This document shows positions 51,566 through 60,221 of a stretch of DNA of 64,000 nt, piece after piece (position 1 is the first letter of the stretch; each line of letters begins with the position of its first letter). This DNA is from an uncultured Litoreibacter sp. (GTDB lineage: Bacteria; Pseudomonadota; Alphaproteobacteria; Rhodobacterales; Rhodobacteraceae). The notes beneath the pieces were generated by a model. The model was not told where the DNA came from, searched no databases, and saw only the letters and a program-made list of their open reading frames with translations. Where the stretch lies: assembly GCA_947493265.1 (NCBI GenBank), contig CANLQL010000004.1, forward strand, positions 620,001 to 684,000, read 5' to 3'. The position numbers and the translations under genes were made by a program.

Positions 51566-52419
51566 ACGGCCGCTTTTTGCATCTCATCAAGGTAAATCTC
51601 GCGCAACCGCAAGGCGACTGACCCGGGCGTTCCAGTTCCGACAGGCGTGTCGTCAATTTGAACAACAGGCATCACAAAGGTTGAGGCCGAGGTGACAAAT
51701 GCTTCGTCAGCCTCTTTCGCTTCTTCCAACGTAAACGCCCGCTCTTCAACTTCCATCTGCGCTGATTTCGCGAACCGAAGCACCGCAGCACGCGTGATCC
51801 CGTGCAGGATTTCATTGCCTAGATGGCGGGTAATAATTTTGCCGCCCTTCACGATATAGGCATTGTTAGACGACCCTTCGGTCACCGCACCATCTTCGAC
51901 CATCCAAGCATCATCTGCCCCAGCGGCTTTCGCGGCCATTTTTGCTAGTGACGGATACAACAGCTGAACGGTTTTGATGTCGCGCCGTGCCCAGCGCTGG
52001 TCTTCGACAGAAACCACCTTCATCCCTTGATCAACCTTTGGGTTGTGCAAGAGGTTTGCTGTTTGGGTGAACAAAACAATCGTTGGTTTGGTATCACTAG
52101 GTGGAAACGCAAAGTCGCGGTCGCCTGGATTGCCGCGGGTGATCTGCAGATAAATCATCCCTTCTTCGATGTTGTTCTCAGCGACCAGCTTGCGGTGAAT
52201 TTCCAGAAGCTCTTCTGTCGTCACAGGCGATGCCATTTGCAACTCGCCTAGGCTACGCTCCAGCCGTTTTGCATGACCATCAAAATCGATCAACTTGCCG
52301 TTCAGGACCGACGTCACTTCGTAGACACCATCCGCAAACAAAAATCCCCGATCGAAAATGGAGACTTTCGCATCCTCTTCAGGAAGAAACTCTCCGTTAC
52401 AATAGACTGTGCGGCTCAT
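51562..52419 (-). CDS. dat: D-amino-acid transaminase
   Basis: This 285-residue fold-type IV PLP enzyme interconverts D-alanine and D-glutamate using pyruvate/2-oxoglutarate. Characteristic stretches are VSIFDRGFLFADGVYEVT near residue 20, the catalytic Lys region KTVQLLYPSLAKMAAKAAG near residue 145, and the PLP-phosphate segment EGSSNNAYIV near 178. Branched-chain transaminases share the fold; the DRGFLFADGVYE sequence favours D-specific enzymes. It is the last gene after dgcN and dgcA on the same strand, four bases from dgcA, which supports a D-amino-acid role. The start is the ATG at 52419. Confidence 0.88.
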   Translation of the reverse strand: MSRTVYCNGEFLPEEDAKVSIFDRGFLFADGVYEVTSVLNGKLIDFDGHAKRLERSLGELQMASPVTTEELLEIHRKLVAENNIEEGMIYLQITRGNPGDRDFAFPPSDTKPTIVLFTQTANLLHNPKVDQGMKVVSVEDQRWARRDIKTVQLLYPSLAKMAAKAAGADDAWMVEDGAVTEGSSNNAYIVKGGKIITRHLGNEILHGITRAAVLRFAKSAQMEVEERAFTLEEAKEADEAFVTSASTFVMPVVQIDDTPVGTGTPGSVALRLREIYLDEMQKAAV

Positions 52420-52423
52420 GGCG

Positions 52424-53386
52424 TTATCCCCAAAGTTTTGCGCTAGGTGCGTGAACACCTGCGTCATCGAAAATCAAAGGCTCGTCCCGGTCTTCGGCCA
52501 GAAGGAGCGGTCCGTCAAGGTCGGTAAATGCTACACCCTGGGCCAAAATTGTTGCCGGTGCCATCGCCAGGGACGATCCGACCATGCAGCCGACCATTAC
52601 ACCGTACCCTTCTGCAAGGGCTTGCGTTTTCAATGCCAGCGCCTCTGTCAGACCCCCGGTCTTGTCGAGTTTGATATTCACAACATCGTATTTGCCCTTA
52701 AGGCCCAGCAAGCTCGCCCGGTCATGACAGGCTTCATCTGCACATACCGGCAAAGGCCGCTCAATCTCGGCGAGCATGTCATCGTTGCCCGCTGGCAAGG
52801 GCTGCTCAACCAATTTGACGCCTAGACGCACCAGATGCGGCGCAAGATCCGAATAGACCTCCGCAGACCAGCCTTCGTTTGCGTCTATGATGATGGGCGT
52901 CTGAGGCGCTCCGCGTCGCACCGCTTCCAACCGTCCCATATCGTCTGGGGTTCCCAGTTTTATCTTCAACAAAGGTCTGTGGCTGTGCTTTCGCGCGCTT
53001 GCTTCCATCTCATCTGGCGTTGCAAGCGACAATGTGAACGCTGTTATCTCCGGCGCGGGTCTTGGCAAGTTCAAAAGGTCCCAAACCCGCTTTCCGGCAA
53101 CCTTGGCCTCCAGATCCCAAAGGGCACAATCAACTGCATTTCGGGCCGCACCGGCAGGCAAGGCGTCCTGCAACTGCGCGCGGTCGATCCCATTTGGCAA
53201 AGCCTCTATCTCAGCTGTGACGCTCTCCAGGCTTTCATCATAGCGCGCATATGGAACGCATTCGCCCCAGCCCGAAATTCCGTCCCGCGAAATGCGCGCG
53301 CTTAATACCTTTGCTTCCGTGCGCGATCCCCGCGAGATCGTAAACACTTCCGCCAGTCGGAATACATCCTGCGAAACAGAAATCAC
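52424..53386 (-). CDS. dgcA: N-acetyl-D-glutamate racemase DgcA (enolase superfamily)
   Basis: This 320-residue enolase-superfamily racemase/epimerase has the Lys acid/base in LLKIKLGT (about residue 155). Metal ligands are in IIDANEGW (Asp), LVEQPLPAGND (Glu) and ADEACHD (Asp), and the second Lys is in VNIKLDKTGGL. Relatives are L-Ala-D/L-Glu epimerases. Next to DgcN (DUF1611), however, this type is DgcA, which converts N-acetyl-D-glutamate to N-acetyl-L-glutamate in the D-glutamate catabolic route known from marine bacteria. The GTG start is preferred by position. The function assignment rests on the dgcN neighbour. Confidence 0.88.
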   Translation of the reverse strand: MISVSQDVFRLAEVFTISRGSRTEAKVLSARISRDGISGWGECVPYARYDESLESVTAEIEALPNGIDRAQLQDALPAGAARNAVDCALWDLEAKVAGKRVWDLLNLPRPAPEITAFTLSLATPDEMEASARKHSHRPLLKIKLGTPDDMGRLEAVRRGAPQTPIIIDANEGWSAEVYSDLAPHLVRLGVKLVEQPLPAGNDDMLAEIERPLPVCADEACHDRASLLGLKGKYDVVNIKLDKTGGLTEALALKTQALAEGYGVMVGCMVGSSLAMAPATILAQGVAFTDLDGPLLLAEDRDEPLIFDDAGVHAPSAKLWG

Positions 53387-53442
53387 GGCGCACCTCCCCG
53401 GCTTCTTCTTGCCAACAATACTCGCCCCGCAGGGCCGGTCAC

Positions 53443-54444
53443 TTAAAGCGCTTCCAGCGCATCAACAAGCCGTTCCGCCCCAAACCGGAACGGATCGGTT
53501 GTCGGAAGACCCATACGCTCCTCAACTTCCGCCAGATAGGCCTTGGCGTCTTCTTCGCTGAGGTGCTGCGTGTTGACCGAAATCCCGATGACCTTGCAGT
53601 CAGAATTGACGATTTGCGCCATGCGCAATGCAACATCCCGCAAATCCTCCAGCGAAGGTTGTTGATAGTCCGGCAATCCGCGCATGTGCTTGCGGGTTGG
53701 CTCGTGGCACAGGACCAGCGCGTCGGGCTGGCCGCCATGCACCAAAGCCATCGTCACACCGGAATAGGACGCATGAAACAAGCTGCCTTGGCCTTCGATG
53801 TGATCCCAGTGATCCGCTTCATTGTCCGGTGTCAGATATTCAACAGCGCCCGCCATGAAGTCTGCAATTACCGCATCAAGTGGAACGCCTCCACCAGTGA
53901 TCAAAATACCGGTTTGGCCTGTTGGGCGGAACGTCGACTTCAAACCCCGCTTGCGCATTTCCGCGTCCATGCAAAGGCCGGTATACATCTTCCCAACCGA
54001 ACAGTCGGTTCCAACAGCAAGACACCGTTTGCCTGTGCGTTTTTTCCCGTTGGCAATTGGATAGGCTACAGACGGAATGCGAACATCGTGCAAGGTCCGA
54101 CCATGAACCTTTGCAGCCCGCTGCAGCTCGTCCTCGTCTCGCAACAGATTGTGCAGGCCAGACGCGATGTCGTAGCCCATCTCGAGCGCTTCAACGAGCA
54201 CCTTTTTCCAGGCGTCTGAAATCACCCCACCACGATTTGCAACCCCGATGACCAGCGTTTTTGCGCCTGCATCCAAGCCGTCTTGCAACGTCATGTCATT
54301 CAACCCAACCGTCGTTCCGCACCCAGGCAAGCGGAATTGTCCAACTGCGTTTTCGGGACGCCAGTCCTTGATGCCTTGTGCTACTTTTGCAGCCAGCGCG
54401 TCAGGCGCGTCACCCAGAAAAAGAAGATACGGAGTTTGGATCAT
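53443..54444 (-). CDS. dgcN: D-glutamate N-acetyltransferase DgcN (DUF1611)
   Basis: This 333-residue DUF1611 protein has an N-terminal domain with VIGVANRGGVISDAWKKV. A P-loop-like region, AVGTDCSVGKMYTGLCMDAEMRKRG, lies at about residue 145-170 (GTDCSVGKMYT). FRPTGQTGILITGGGVPLDAV follows, then HIEGQGSLFHASYSGVT. It acetylates D-glutamate with acetyl-CoA as the first step before DgcA in the described pathway. It is the first gene of the block dgcN-dgcA-dat, with 56 bases before dgcA. No deacetylase that would finish the path is adjacent. Confidence 0.9.
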   Translation of the reverse strand: MIQTPYLLFLGDAPDALAAKVAQGIKDWRPENAVGQFRLPGCGTTVGLNDMTLQDGLDAGAKTLVIGVANRGGVISDAWKKVLVEALEMGYDIASGLHNLLRDEDELQRAAKVHGRTLHDVRIPSVAYPIANGKKRTGKRCLAVGTDCSVGKMYTGLCMDAEMRKRGLKSTFRPTGQTGILITGGGVPLDAVIADFMAGAVEYLTPDNEADHWDHIEGQGSLFHASYSGVTMALVHGGQPDALVLCHEPTRKHMRGLPDYQQPSLEDLRDVALRMAQIVNSDCKVIGISVNTQHLSEEDAKAYLAEVEERMGLPTTDPFRFGAERLVDALEAL

Positions 54445-54589
54445 GGCGAGCTCCCCTTTGGCACGATTCTCTCAATTTCGGGCAACCTAACAGAGCTTTC
54501 GCCGTAAAATCGGCGAAAAGAACGGCGTGGATGACGAATTGCAGGACAATCTTCGAATAAACCTCGAAAATTTGGAAGATTATTATCGA

Positions 54590-55435
54590 CTAGCTCTCCG
54601 ACTGCTCCAGGTCTTCCCAAATACCTTCGACCCAGGACTTGATCTGTAAAGCTTCCTGCCAGCGGTCCGACATTTCCCGGCCATCTGGCCCCGTCATGGC
54701 GTATTCCGGCGGCCCAAGTTCGCACAGAAAAATGCAATCGCCAGTCGCATTTCGCTGCCGCCAAGATGCCAATCCTTCACGCCACCATTCCTTGAACAAC
54801 TCAACCCATTTCTGGTTCTGCGGGAAATCCAGTTGAAGCTGGATTTGCTGACGCGATGCAACCCTGCCCTGAAAGCTATCTGCCCGTTCCAATACCCGCG
54901 AAATCAATCCTCGATCATGATCAGATAACGGGAACCAAAACTCGCGATCGACAACATAGTGTGACAGATCTGCACAGACCCGCATCTGCGGTATCCGATC
55001 CAGCAGTTGCAGCATCGTGTAAAGATCGTTGGTGATACAATTTCTGTGGCTTTCAAACTGAATTGGCATGCCCAGCCGGTTTGACATCTCTTGCCAGGTC
55101 TCGATGACGCGGACCATGTCATCTAACTCAATTGGCATCACCTGACCGATCACATCGACAAATGGCGCGCCAAAGTCCTTCGCCATGATAAGCGTATCTT
55201 CCAGGCTTTCGATGGTCTTGGGAAATGCCACGATCAGCGGCGTCAGGCCATTTGCTTCCAGATGCGGGCGCACGGCATGTGCCGTAGAGACATCCGACGC
55301 ACCAAGGTCGATCGCCATCCCGTCATATCCGGCAGCGGCCACCATTTCGCAAACCTGATCATGGGGAAGTTTCACCCCGGTTTGGTCATGTGGCTGCATC
55401 GCCCAAAGCGATGTATAAATTTTTAGGTTCTTCAT
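54590..55435 (-). CDS. TIM-barrel sugar phosphate isomerase/epimerase-like protein
   Basis: This 281-residue protein of the xylose isomerase-like TIM barrel (AP endonuclease family 2) superfamily begins NLKIYTSLWAMQP. GYDGMAIDLGASDVS, IQFESHRNCITNDLYTMLQL (metal-site Glu and His) and RVCADLSHYVVDREFW (Asp and His) follow. Substrate is unknown. It is coupled to the preceding desaturase-like gene by an ATGA overlap, so both probably act in one path. The start is the ATG at 55435; upstream codons to 55483 are within the desaturase gene. Confidence 0.85.
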   Translation of the reverse strand: MKNLKIYTSLWAMQPHDQTGVKLPHDQVCEMVAAAGYDGMAIDLGASDVSTAHAVRPHLEANGLTPLIVAFPKTIESLEDTLIMAKDFGAPFVDVIGQVMPIELDDMVRVIETWQEMSNRLGMPIQFESHRNCITNDLYTMLQLLDRIPQMRVCADLSHYVVDREFWFPLSDHDRGLISRVLERADSFQGRVASRQQIQLQLDFPQNQKWVELFKEWWREGLASWRQRNATGDCIFLCELGPPEYAMTGPDGREMSDRWQEALQIKSWVEGIWEDLEQSES

Positions 55436-56415
55436 TCCGCAGGAACGCGCATGGACCGGCCGCCGGACGCAGGCACAACCCAAACCTCGTTCATCGGATA
55501 TTGGCTTTCATCCTTGGCACGCAATTTCCCGATCACCTCGATCTGGAATTCGATCCAACCCATGCGGTGAACCTCACCTGCAGAGGCCTCTATCTTGTCG
55601 TTGAGCTGCCTAAGCTTCCAGAAGGGCACCGCAGGAAACGTATGATGGGCCGTGTGATAGGGCATCTGCCAGCAGAGCCACCGGATCAACGCGTTTGTCC
55701 GGGTGGAGCGGGTGTTTTCCAAGATATCGTCTTCGTGGCTGAGACCCAGATGCTCGATGGTGTTTTGAAGTTGGTGAACTGGCTTGGTCAGCACCATTGG
55801 CAACAGCCAAAATGTCAGAAGATACATGCTTCCTGCGATCATCTCAGCAACGACTAGGACCGCATACAAAAGAACGTGTATGCGGGATTCCCGGATGATT
55901 TTGGCCTCTTCATTTTTCTTGATGTAAGGCTCGATAATAATACCCCGCGCCCTGCGGAACAGGCCCACAACCCGGTTGCGCCAATAGGTTATTCCAGACA
56001 ACCAAAGCAGATAGGTGGTCAGAGTATAGGGTTCGCGCACAAGTTCGCCGTCGCGTTCCCAATCCTGCGTGTATTGATGGTGGGCGAAATGCATGACCTG
56101 ATCGAAATCTCGCGGAAAAATCTGCACAAATCCTATGATACGCCCAAATACCTCATTCAGTTTTCGTGTCTTGAAGACGGTTGCATGGCTCAATTCGTGC
56201 TGCGCTGCATAAAGAAAGTTGAGCAATATGCCCAAACCCGCCCCGGTAAGAAGCACCCAAGCACTTCCCATCGCGTAGTAGTGGGCAATTCCGAACAGGG
56301 CGATTGCACCCCAATGGCTGGCCATTTGGGCCCATCCATGGGCGTCTGAGCGTTCGGTCAGCGCCCTGAGTTCGGTCGGTGTCAGCAACTTGCGGCGTGA
56401 AAAACTGGCGTCCAT
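55432..56415 (-). CDS. Fatty acid desaturase family protein
   Basis: This 327-residue di-iron membrane enzyme of the desaturase/hydroxylase family has three His boxes. They are HELSH (about residue 73), HFAHHQYTQD (about 110) and HTAHHTFP (about 253). Membrane segments flank the first box, as expected (WGAIALFGIAHYYAMGSAWVLLTGAG). The substrate may be a fatty acid or another lipid-like or small molecule. Coupling with a TIM-barrel isomerase gene is unusual for a plain fatty acid desaturase. It is a two-gene unit on the minus strand. Confidence 0.87.
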   Translation of the reverse strand: MDASFSRRKLLTPTELRALTERSDAHGWAQMASHWGAIALFGIAHYYAMGSAWVLLTGAGLGILLNFLYAAQHELSHATVFKTRKLNEVFGRIIGFVQIFPRDFDQVMHFAHHQYTQDWERDGELVREPYTLTTYLLWLSGITYWRNRVVGLFRRARGIIIEPYIKKNEEAKIIRESRIHVLLYAVLVVAEMIAGSMYLLTFWLLPMVLTKPVHQLQNTIEHLGLSHEDDILENTRSTRTNALIRWLCWQMPYHTAHHTFPAVPFWKLRQLNDKIEASAGEVHRMGWIEFQIEVIGKLRAKDESQYPMNEVWVVPASGGRSMRVPAE

Positions 56416-56503
56416 GATCCTCTCCTTGCGAAGAACAGACTAGGCAGACCGCCACAAGACGCAATGATTTTCGATCAAAGTATCAGAAACTCAGAAGGTG
56501 CCG

Positions 56504-56854
56504 TTAAAAAGCTGGCAAAAGACCCGCAGGTGCGAACTCGTTCCGCTCAAAATCAACAGCTGGACCATCTGTGGTCAGCGTGTTGCGTTTAAAGTCAAAC
56601 CGCATTTCAGGGCCGTCCACTTCAGAGGCCACGATAAGCGCTTGGTACAAATGCCGCGAGCCGTCGAAAATATCGACAAGACCACGCAATTGCGGGGCTT
56701 CGTCAATATCGACAGCAAAAGAGGTCTCCTGAAACCGTAAAATCGGGATCATCTTTTCACCGGCCTGAACGCGCAAACGCGACCGCTTTTTCCGGCTGGC
56801 TTTTTGGGCTTGTTCCAGTCCTTCACGGACTTCTTTACTCAGAAACATCGACAT
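56504..56854 (-). CDS. Hypothetical protein
   Basis: I do not recognise this 116-residue soluble protein. The N-terminus is basic and helical (SKEVREGLEQAQKASRKKRSRLRVQ). The rest looks like beta strands (MIPILRFQETSFAVD, LRGLVDIFDGSRHLYQALIVAS, MRFDFKRNTLTTDGPAVDFER). No signal, helix or motif was found. Its DIFDGSRHLYQALIV pattern recalls small single-domain proteins of Rhodobacterales of unknown role. The start could also be the ATG at 56848. It stands alone between the desaturase pair and the cobalamin operon. Confidence 0.7.
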   Translation of the reverse strand: MSMFLSKEVREGLEQAQKASRKKRSRLRVQAGEKMIPILRFQETSFAVDIDEAPQLRGLVDIFDGSRHLYQALIVASEVDGPEMRFDFKRNTLTTDGPAVDFERNEFAPAGLLPAF

Positions 56855-56959
56855 GGGGCAGATCCAGTCTGTTAACACTCACTCAACCATCATGGCGAGC
56901 TTTGTCCGCAAATCAACAGATTCGTTGTAAACAGTCTGTAAAGTTTATGGATTTTCTGC

Positions 56960-57727
56960 CTACGATTTGACCTTTGGTCTTAATACATGGGGTGTTTGCG
57001 GGTCATAAAGTGCAGAGTCGCGGAAGTCTTTTATGTCCGCCAATGCCGGGCCGACAAGGATCAGAGCCGTGCGGGTAATCTTTTCCGCGCGAACTTTTTC
57101 GCGGATATCGGACAATGTTCCGCGCAAGAACAATTGATCCGGCCATGACGCGCGGTAGGCCACTACAACCGGACAGTCTGCGCCATAGTAGGGGATCAAC
57201 TGCCGCTCAATTTCACGGAGGGCACGAATGCCAAGGTGGATAGCGAGGGTCGCACCGGTTTTGGCGAAATTTTCGAGCGTTTCACCTGCCGGCATCGACG
57301 TTGATTTCATCGACATCCGCGTCAGAACGATAGACTGCGCTATTTCCGGGACGGTCAATTCCTGGCCCAAAGCAGCGGCGGCGGCGGCATAAGCGGGCAC
57401 GCCCGGCACAATCTCATAGTCGATGCCATCCGCCTTCAAGCGTCTGATTTGTTCGGCAATTGCGCCGTAGAGCGACGGATCACCTGAATGGACACGGGCA
57501 ACATCCTGTCCGTTCTCCCGCGCGGATAGGATTTCTGCGTGGGTGTCGTCCAAGGTCATCGGTGCCGTGTCCATGACCTTTGCCCCGTCAGGCGCGCAGT
57601 CGACAACCTCTGGCGGGACAAGTGACCCCGCATAAAGACAGACGGGGCATTGGGAAATAATGCGTTGCGCTTTGAGGGTCAGAAGCTCCGGATCGCCGGG
57701 ACCTGCGCCGATAAAGTAGACTTTCAT
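56960..57727 (-). CDS. cobM: Precorrin-4 C11-methyltransferase
   Basis: This 255-residue SAM-dependent methyltransferase of the tetrapyrrole methylase family methylates C11 of the corrin precursor. It has the N-terminal VYFIGAGPGDPELLTLKAQRII and VARVHSGDPSLYGAIAEQI, with the SAM-site DPS motif. PGVPAYAAAAAALGQELTVP and LAIHLGIRALREIE follow. It is the last gene of the cobalamin operon, with its ATG overlapping the preceding stop (ATGA). Confidence 0.95.
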   Translation of the reverse strand: MKVYFIGAGPGDPELLTLKAQRIISQCPVCLYAGSLVPPEVVDCAPDGAKVMDTAPMTLDDTHAEILSARENGQDVARVHSGDPSLYGAIAEQIRRLKADGIDYEIVPGVPAYAAAAAALGQELTVPEIAQSIVLTRMSMKSTSMPAGETLENFAKTGATLAIHLGIRALREIERQLIPYYGADCPVVVAYRASWPDQLFLRGTLSDIREKVRAEKITRTALILVGPALADIKDFRDSALYDPQTPHVLRPKVKS

Positions 57728-59529
57728 TCTGCCGCCAAATCCCCATCAATTTTTCGCGCATATCCGCGTGGTGTGTACATCCGAGGCCCCTCGCCCAAAT
57801 GCGCGAGCTTTGAATGGCTGGACCCCACCAAAACCACTGTGAGCATGTCGACCTCATCGACATCCAGTTCGCTGAGCTTGCGGTAACGGACATATTCCTC
57901 CGGCCGCCCCAAAGAACTGGCAAGCATGACCGGCGTATCGGCCGGGCGGTGGGCAAGAAGAATGTCCCGCGCTTCCGCAAGCAGTGTTCTGCGGCGTTTT
58001 GAAACCGGATTGTAGAAGGCAATCACGAAATCCCCTTCCGCAGCGGCTTTCAGTCGCTTGAGAATATCCTCGCGTGGGGTCAGTAGATCGCTGAGCGAAA
58101 TCGCGCAGAAATCATGACCGAGCGGGGCCCCTGCCCGCGCTGCGGCACCCTGCAAAGCTGACACGCCGGGGGTTGAAACGACCTCGACCCGGCGCGCGGC
58201 GTCGCTGACACCGAGCGCTTCAGGACCCCGGTCAAGAAGCTCAAACACCAATGCGCCCATCGCGTAGATCCCTGCATCGCCAGAACAGATCAGAGCGACA
58301 TTCTTGCCTTTTCCTGCCTGCTCAAGCGCGTAGCGGCACCGATCCTCTTCACCACCCAGTGGAAAATCTGAGCGAGTTTTACCATGCGCAAGGGGGCCCA
58401 GAAGGTCGATGTAAAGGCCATACCCCACAAGCTCTTCGGCATCGGCGACCAGTTTCGATGCTTCCGGTGTTCGCCAGCTTGATTGACCAGGACCAATGCC
58501 AATGATCGACAGATTACCACGTGATCTTCCTGTAAATTCGGTGATCGGCTCTTTGGATTGTGCAATCGCGCAGGTTGCGTTGCCAGTTTTGGTTTTCGCG
58601 ACCGCCAACGTCCCATCCGGTCCGGCAAGCGCAAGCGCTGCGGCTTCACTGACACCGTGGCAACCGACCTCTTGAAAAACAATGTCAGACGGGTTCGCAA
58701 GCCTGTTAGTCAGGGCCTCCAACTCATCCGCTGCAAACACCCGAAACGGAACACCCAGACGCGCGGCCACTTCGATCATCGCAGGTTCGTCCGCCTTCAG
58801 GTCCAACGACCCGACGCAGGAGATAACCTCTGATGCCAGTCCCGCTTTCTGCAGTGTCGATTGGACGAGTGTCCACATTTCCTCGACATCGCAGCCGCGC
58901 GCGCACCCAAGACCCAACGCGAAAGTCTGCGGGTGATAGGACAGGATATGCGAGCCAGTCTCAACCGGTGCGGTTCCAGTTTTCAGGATCACCGGACCTT
59001 CGCCTGCATCAATATCCCAGATATTTTCACCTTCGATGATCGGCGCTCCGGAATTCAGCATTGTTGCCATGGCACCTTTTGCGTCTTCCGGGTTTGCCAA
59101 ACGCCAACCGAGCGGCGGTTCATCCAAAGCCACCCCTATCGCGACATCACCTGCAGTCGTGACCGCAGCTTTCGAATTTAACATTTTGGCAATCTGTGTT
59201 GCCAAACGGTTCGCGCCGCGATGCCCACCTAGAAGCGGAATAACAACTGCCCCGACATCAGATACCGACAGAACCGGAGGCTCGGTCAGTTTGTCGTTCA
59301 ATAGCGGGGCCACAGCACGGATCAGAATACCGGATGCACAGACCCCGATAACCGGCACACCTGCAGCAAATAGATCGCGGGTGTGATCCAGCGCATTGGT
59401 AAAATATGCATCAGCGCTGTCGACACGGTCTTGGCGGCCGTGAACTCGGCAACCCAACTGCTTTGCAATGCGATGTGCAATCGGTTCACCAGCTTTGTTC
59501 AAGCACAACACAATGGGGTCTAGAGCCAT
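57724..59529 (-). CDS. cobJ: Fused cobalt-precorrin-5A hydrolase-like (CbiG) and precorrin-3B C17-methyltransferase (CobJ)
   Basis: This 601-residue fusion has a CbiG-like half at residues about 1-332: VCASGILIRAVAPLL near 63, LLGGHRGANRLATQIA near 99, and GLGCARGCDVEEM near 206. CobJ/CbiH, the ring-contracting C17-methyltransferase, occupies about 339-601 (SIIGIGPGQSSWRTPEA, ICSGDAGIYAMGALVFE, GAPLGHDFCAISLSDLLTP, FYNPVSKRR). CbiG opens the lactone in the cobalt-early (anaerobic) route. Its presence suggests a CbiG-type path or a hybrid. The end overlaps cobM by 4 bases and the start overlaps cobI by 10. Confidence 0.93.
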   Translation of the reverse strand: MALDPIVLCLNKAGEPIAHRIAKQLGCRVHGRQDRVDSADAYFTNALDHTRDLFAAGVPVIGVCASGILIRAVAPLLNDKLTEPPVLSVSDVGAVVIPLLGGHRGANRLATQIAKMLNSKAAVTTAGDVAIGVALDEPPLGWRLANPEDAKGAMATMLNSGAPIIEGENIWDIDAGEGPVILKTGTAPVETGSHILSYHPQTFALGLGCARGCDVEEMWTLVQSTLQKAGLASEVISCVGSLDLKADEPAMIEVAARLGVPFRVFAADELEALTNRLANPSDIVFQEVGCHGVSEAAALALAGPDGTLAVAKTKTGNATCAIAQSKEPITEFTGRSRGNLSIIGIGPGQSSWRTPEASKLVADAEELVGYGLYIDLLGPLAHGKTRSDFPLGGEEDRCRYALEQAGKGKNVALICSGDAGIYAMGALVFELLDRGPEALGVSDAARRVEVVSTPGVSALQGAAARAGAPLGHDFCAISLSDLLTPREDILKRLKAAAEGDFVIAFYNPVSKRRRTLLAEARDILLAHRPADTPVMLASSLGRPEEYVRYRKLSELDVDEVDMLTVVLVGSSHSKLAHLGEGPRMYTPRGYARKIDGDLAAE

Positions 59530-60221
59530 GGGTCAGCTCCTTTCGTGAGCAAGATCATCGAAAAATACGGTGCTTTTTCAGGCGCTTGCGCGAGTGGCAG
59601 CACAACTTCTTCAGGAAGGGATGCGCGTTCGATATACATTGCTTGGTCCGTCAGGTTTAGTTGATCAAGCACCGATCGGATTTTCGGCAAGTGTCGCCCG
59701 ACCTTCATGATCGCAACGCTTTCAGCGCCTTCTATGCGTGTTTTCAGCTCTGCTTCCGGCAAAGGACCTGGAAGGATCGTCAGCCGTTCATTCCGCGCTG
59801 CAAGTGGCATCTGCGCCTGCGCAGCACAGGCGGTGACTGATGTGACACCAGGAATGATCTGGACATCAAAATCAGGCGTTAACCGAGCGTAGAGATACAT
59901 GAAAGATCCGTAAAAGAACGGATCGCCCTCACAAAGGCAGACAACGTTCTGGCCGCTTTTCAGGACCTCACCTATTTCTGCTGCGCCAATGTCATAGGCC
60001 GCTTGTGCGGGCGCGCGATCGGTTGTCATCGGCACGTCCATACGTATTTCTCGCGCACCGATCTTGATCAGGTCTGCGGCGATGGATCTGGCAAAACTGT
60101 CCCCGCCTGCAAGGGTCGGGTAGGCAATCACGTCTGCCTCTTCTATCAATCGCGCGGCTTTGCGCGTGATCAAATCTGGGTCACCTGGGCCCAGTCCAAC
60201 GCCAAAAAGTGTCCCGCTCAT
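59520..60221 (-). CDS. cobI: Precorrin-2 C20-methyltransferase
   Basis: This 233-residue tetrapyrrole methylase acts early on precorrin-2. It has GTLFGVGLGPGDPDLITRKAARLIEEAD, then VCLCEGDPFFYGSFMYLYARL and PGVTSVTACAAQAQMPLA. The ATG at 60221 overlaps the cobL stop as ATGA. An ATG six codons earlier, at 60239, is possible but lies inside cobL without a reason to be used. Cobalt-dependent CbiL and cobalt-free CobI cannot be separated by eye. Confidence 0.94.
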   Translation of the reverse strand: MSGTLFGVGLGPGDPDLITRKAARLIEEADVIAYPTLAGGDSFARSIAADLIKIGAREIRMDVPMTTDRAPAQAAYDIGAAEIGEVLKSGQNVVCLCEGDPFFYGSFMYLYARLTPDFDVQIIPGVTSVTACAAQAQMPLAARNERLTILPGPLPEAELKTRIEGAESVAIMKVGRHLPKIRSVLDQLNLTDQAMYIERASLPEEVVLPLAQAPEKAPYFSMILLTKGADPWL

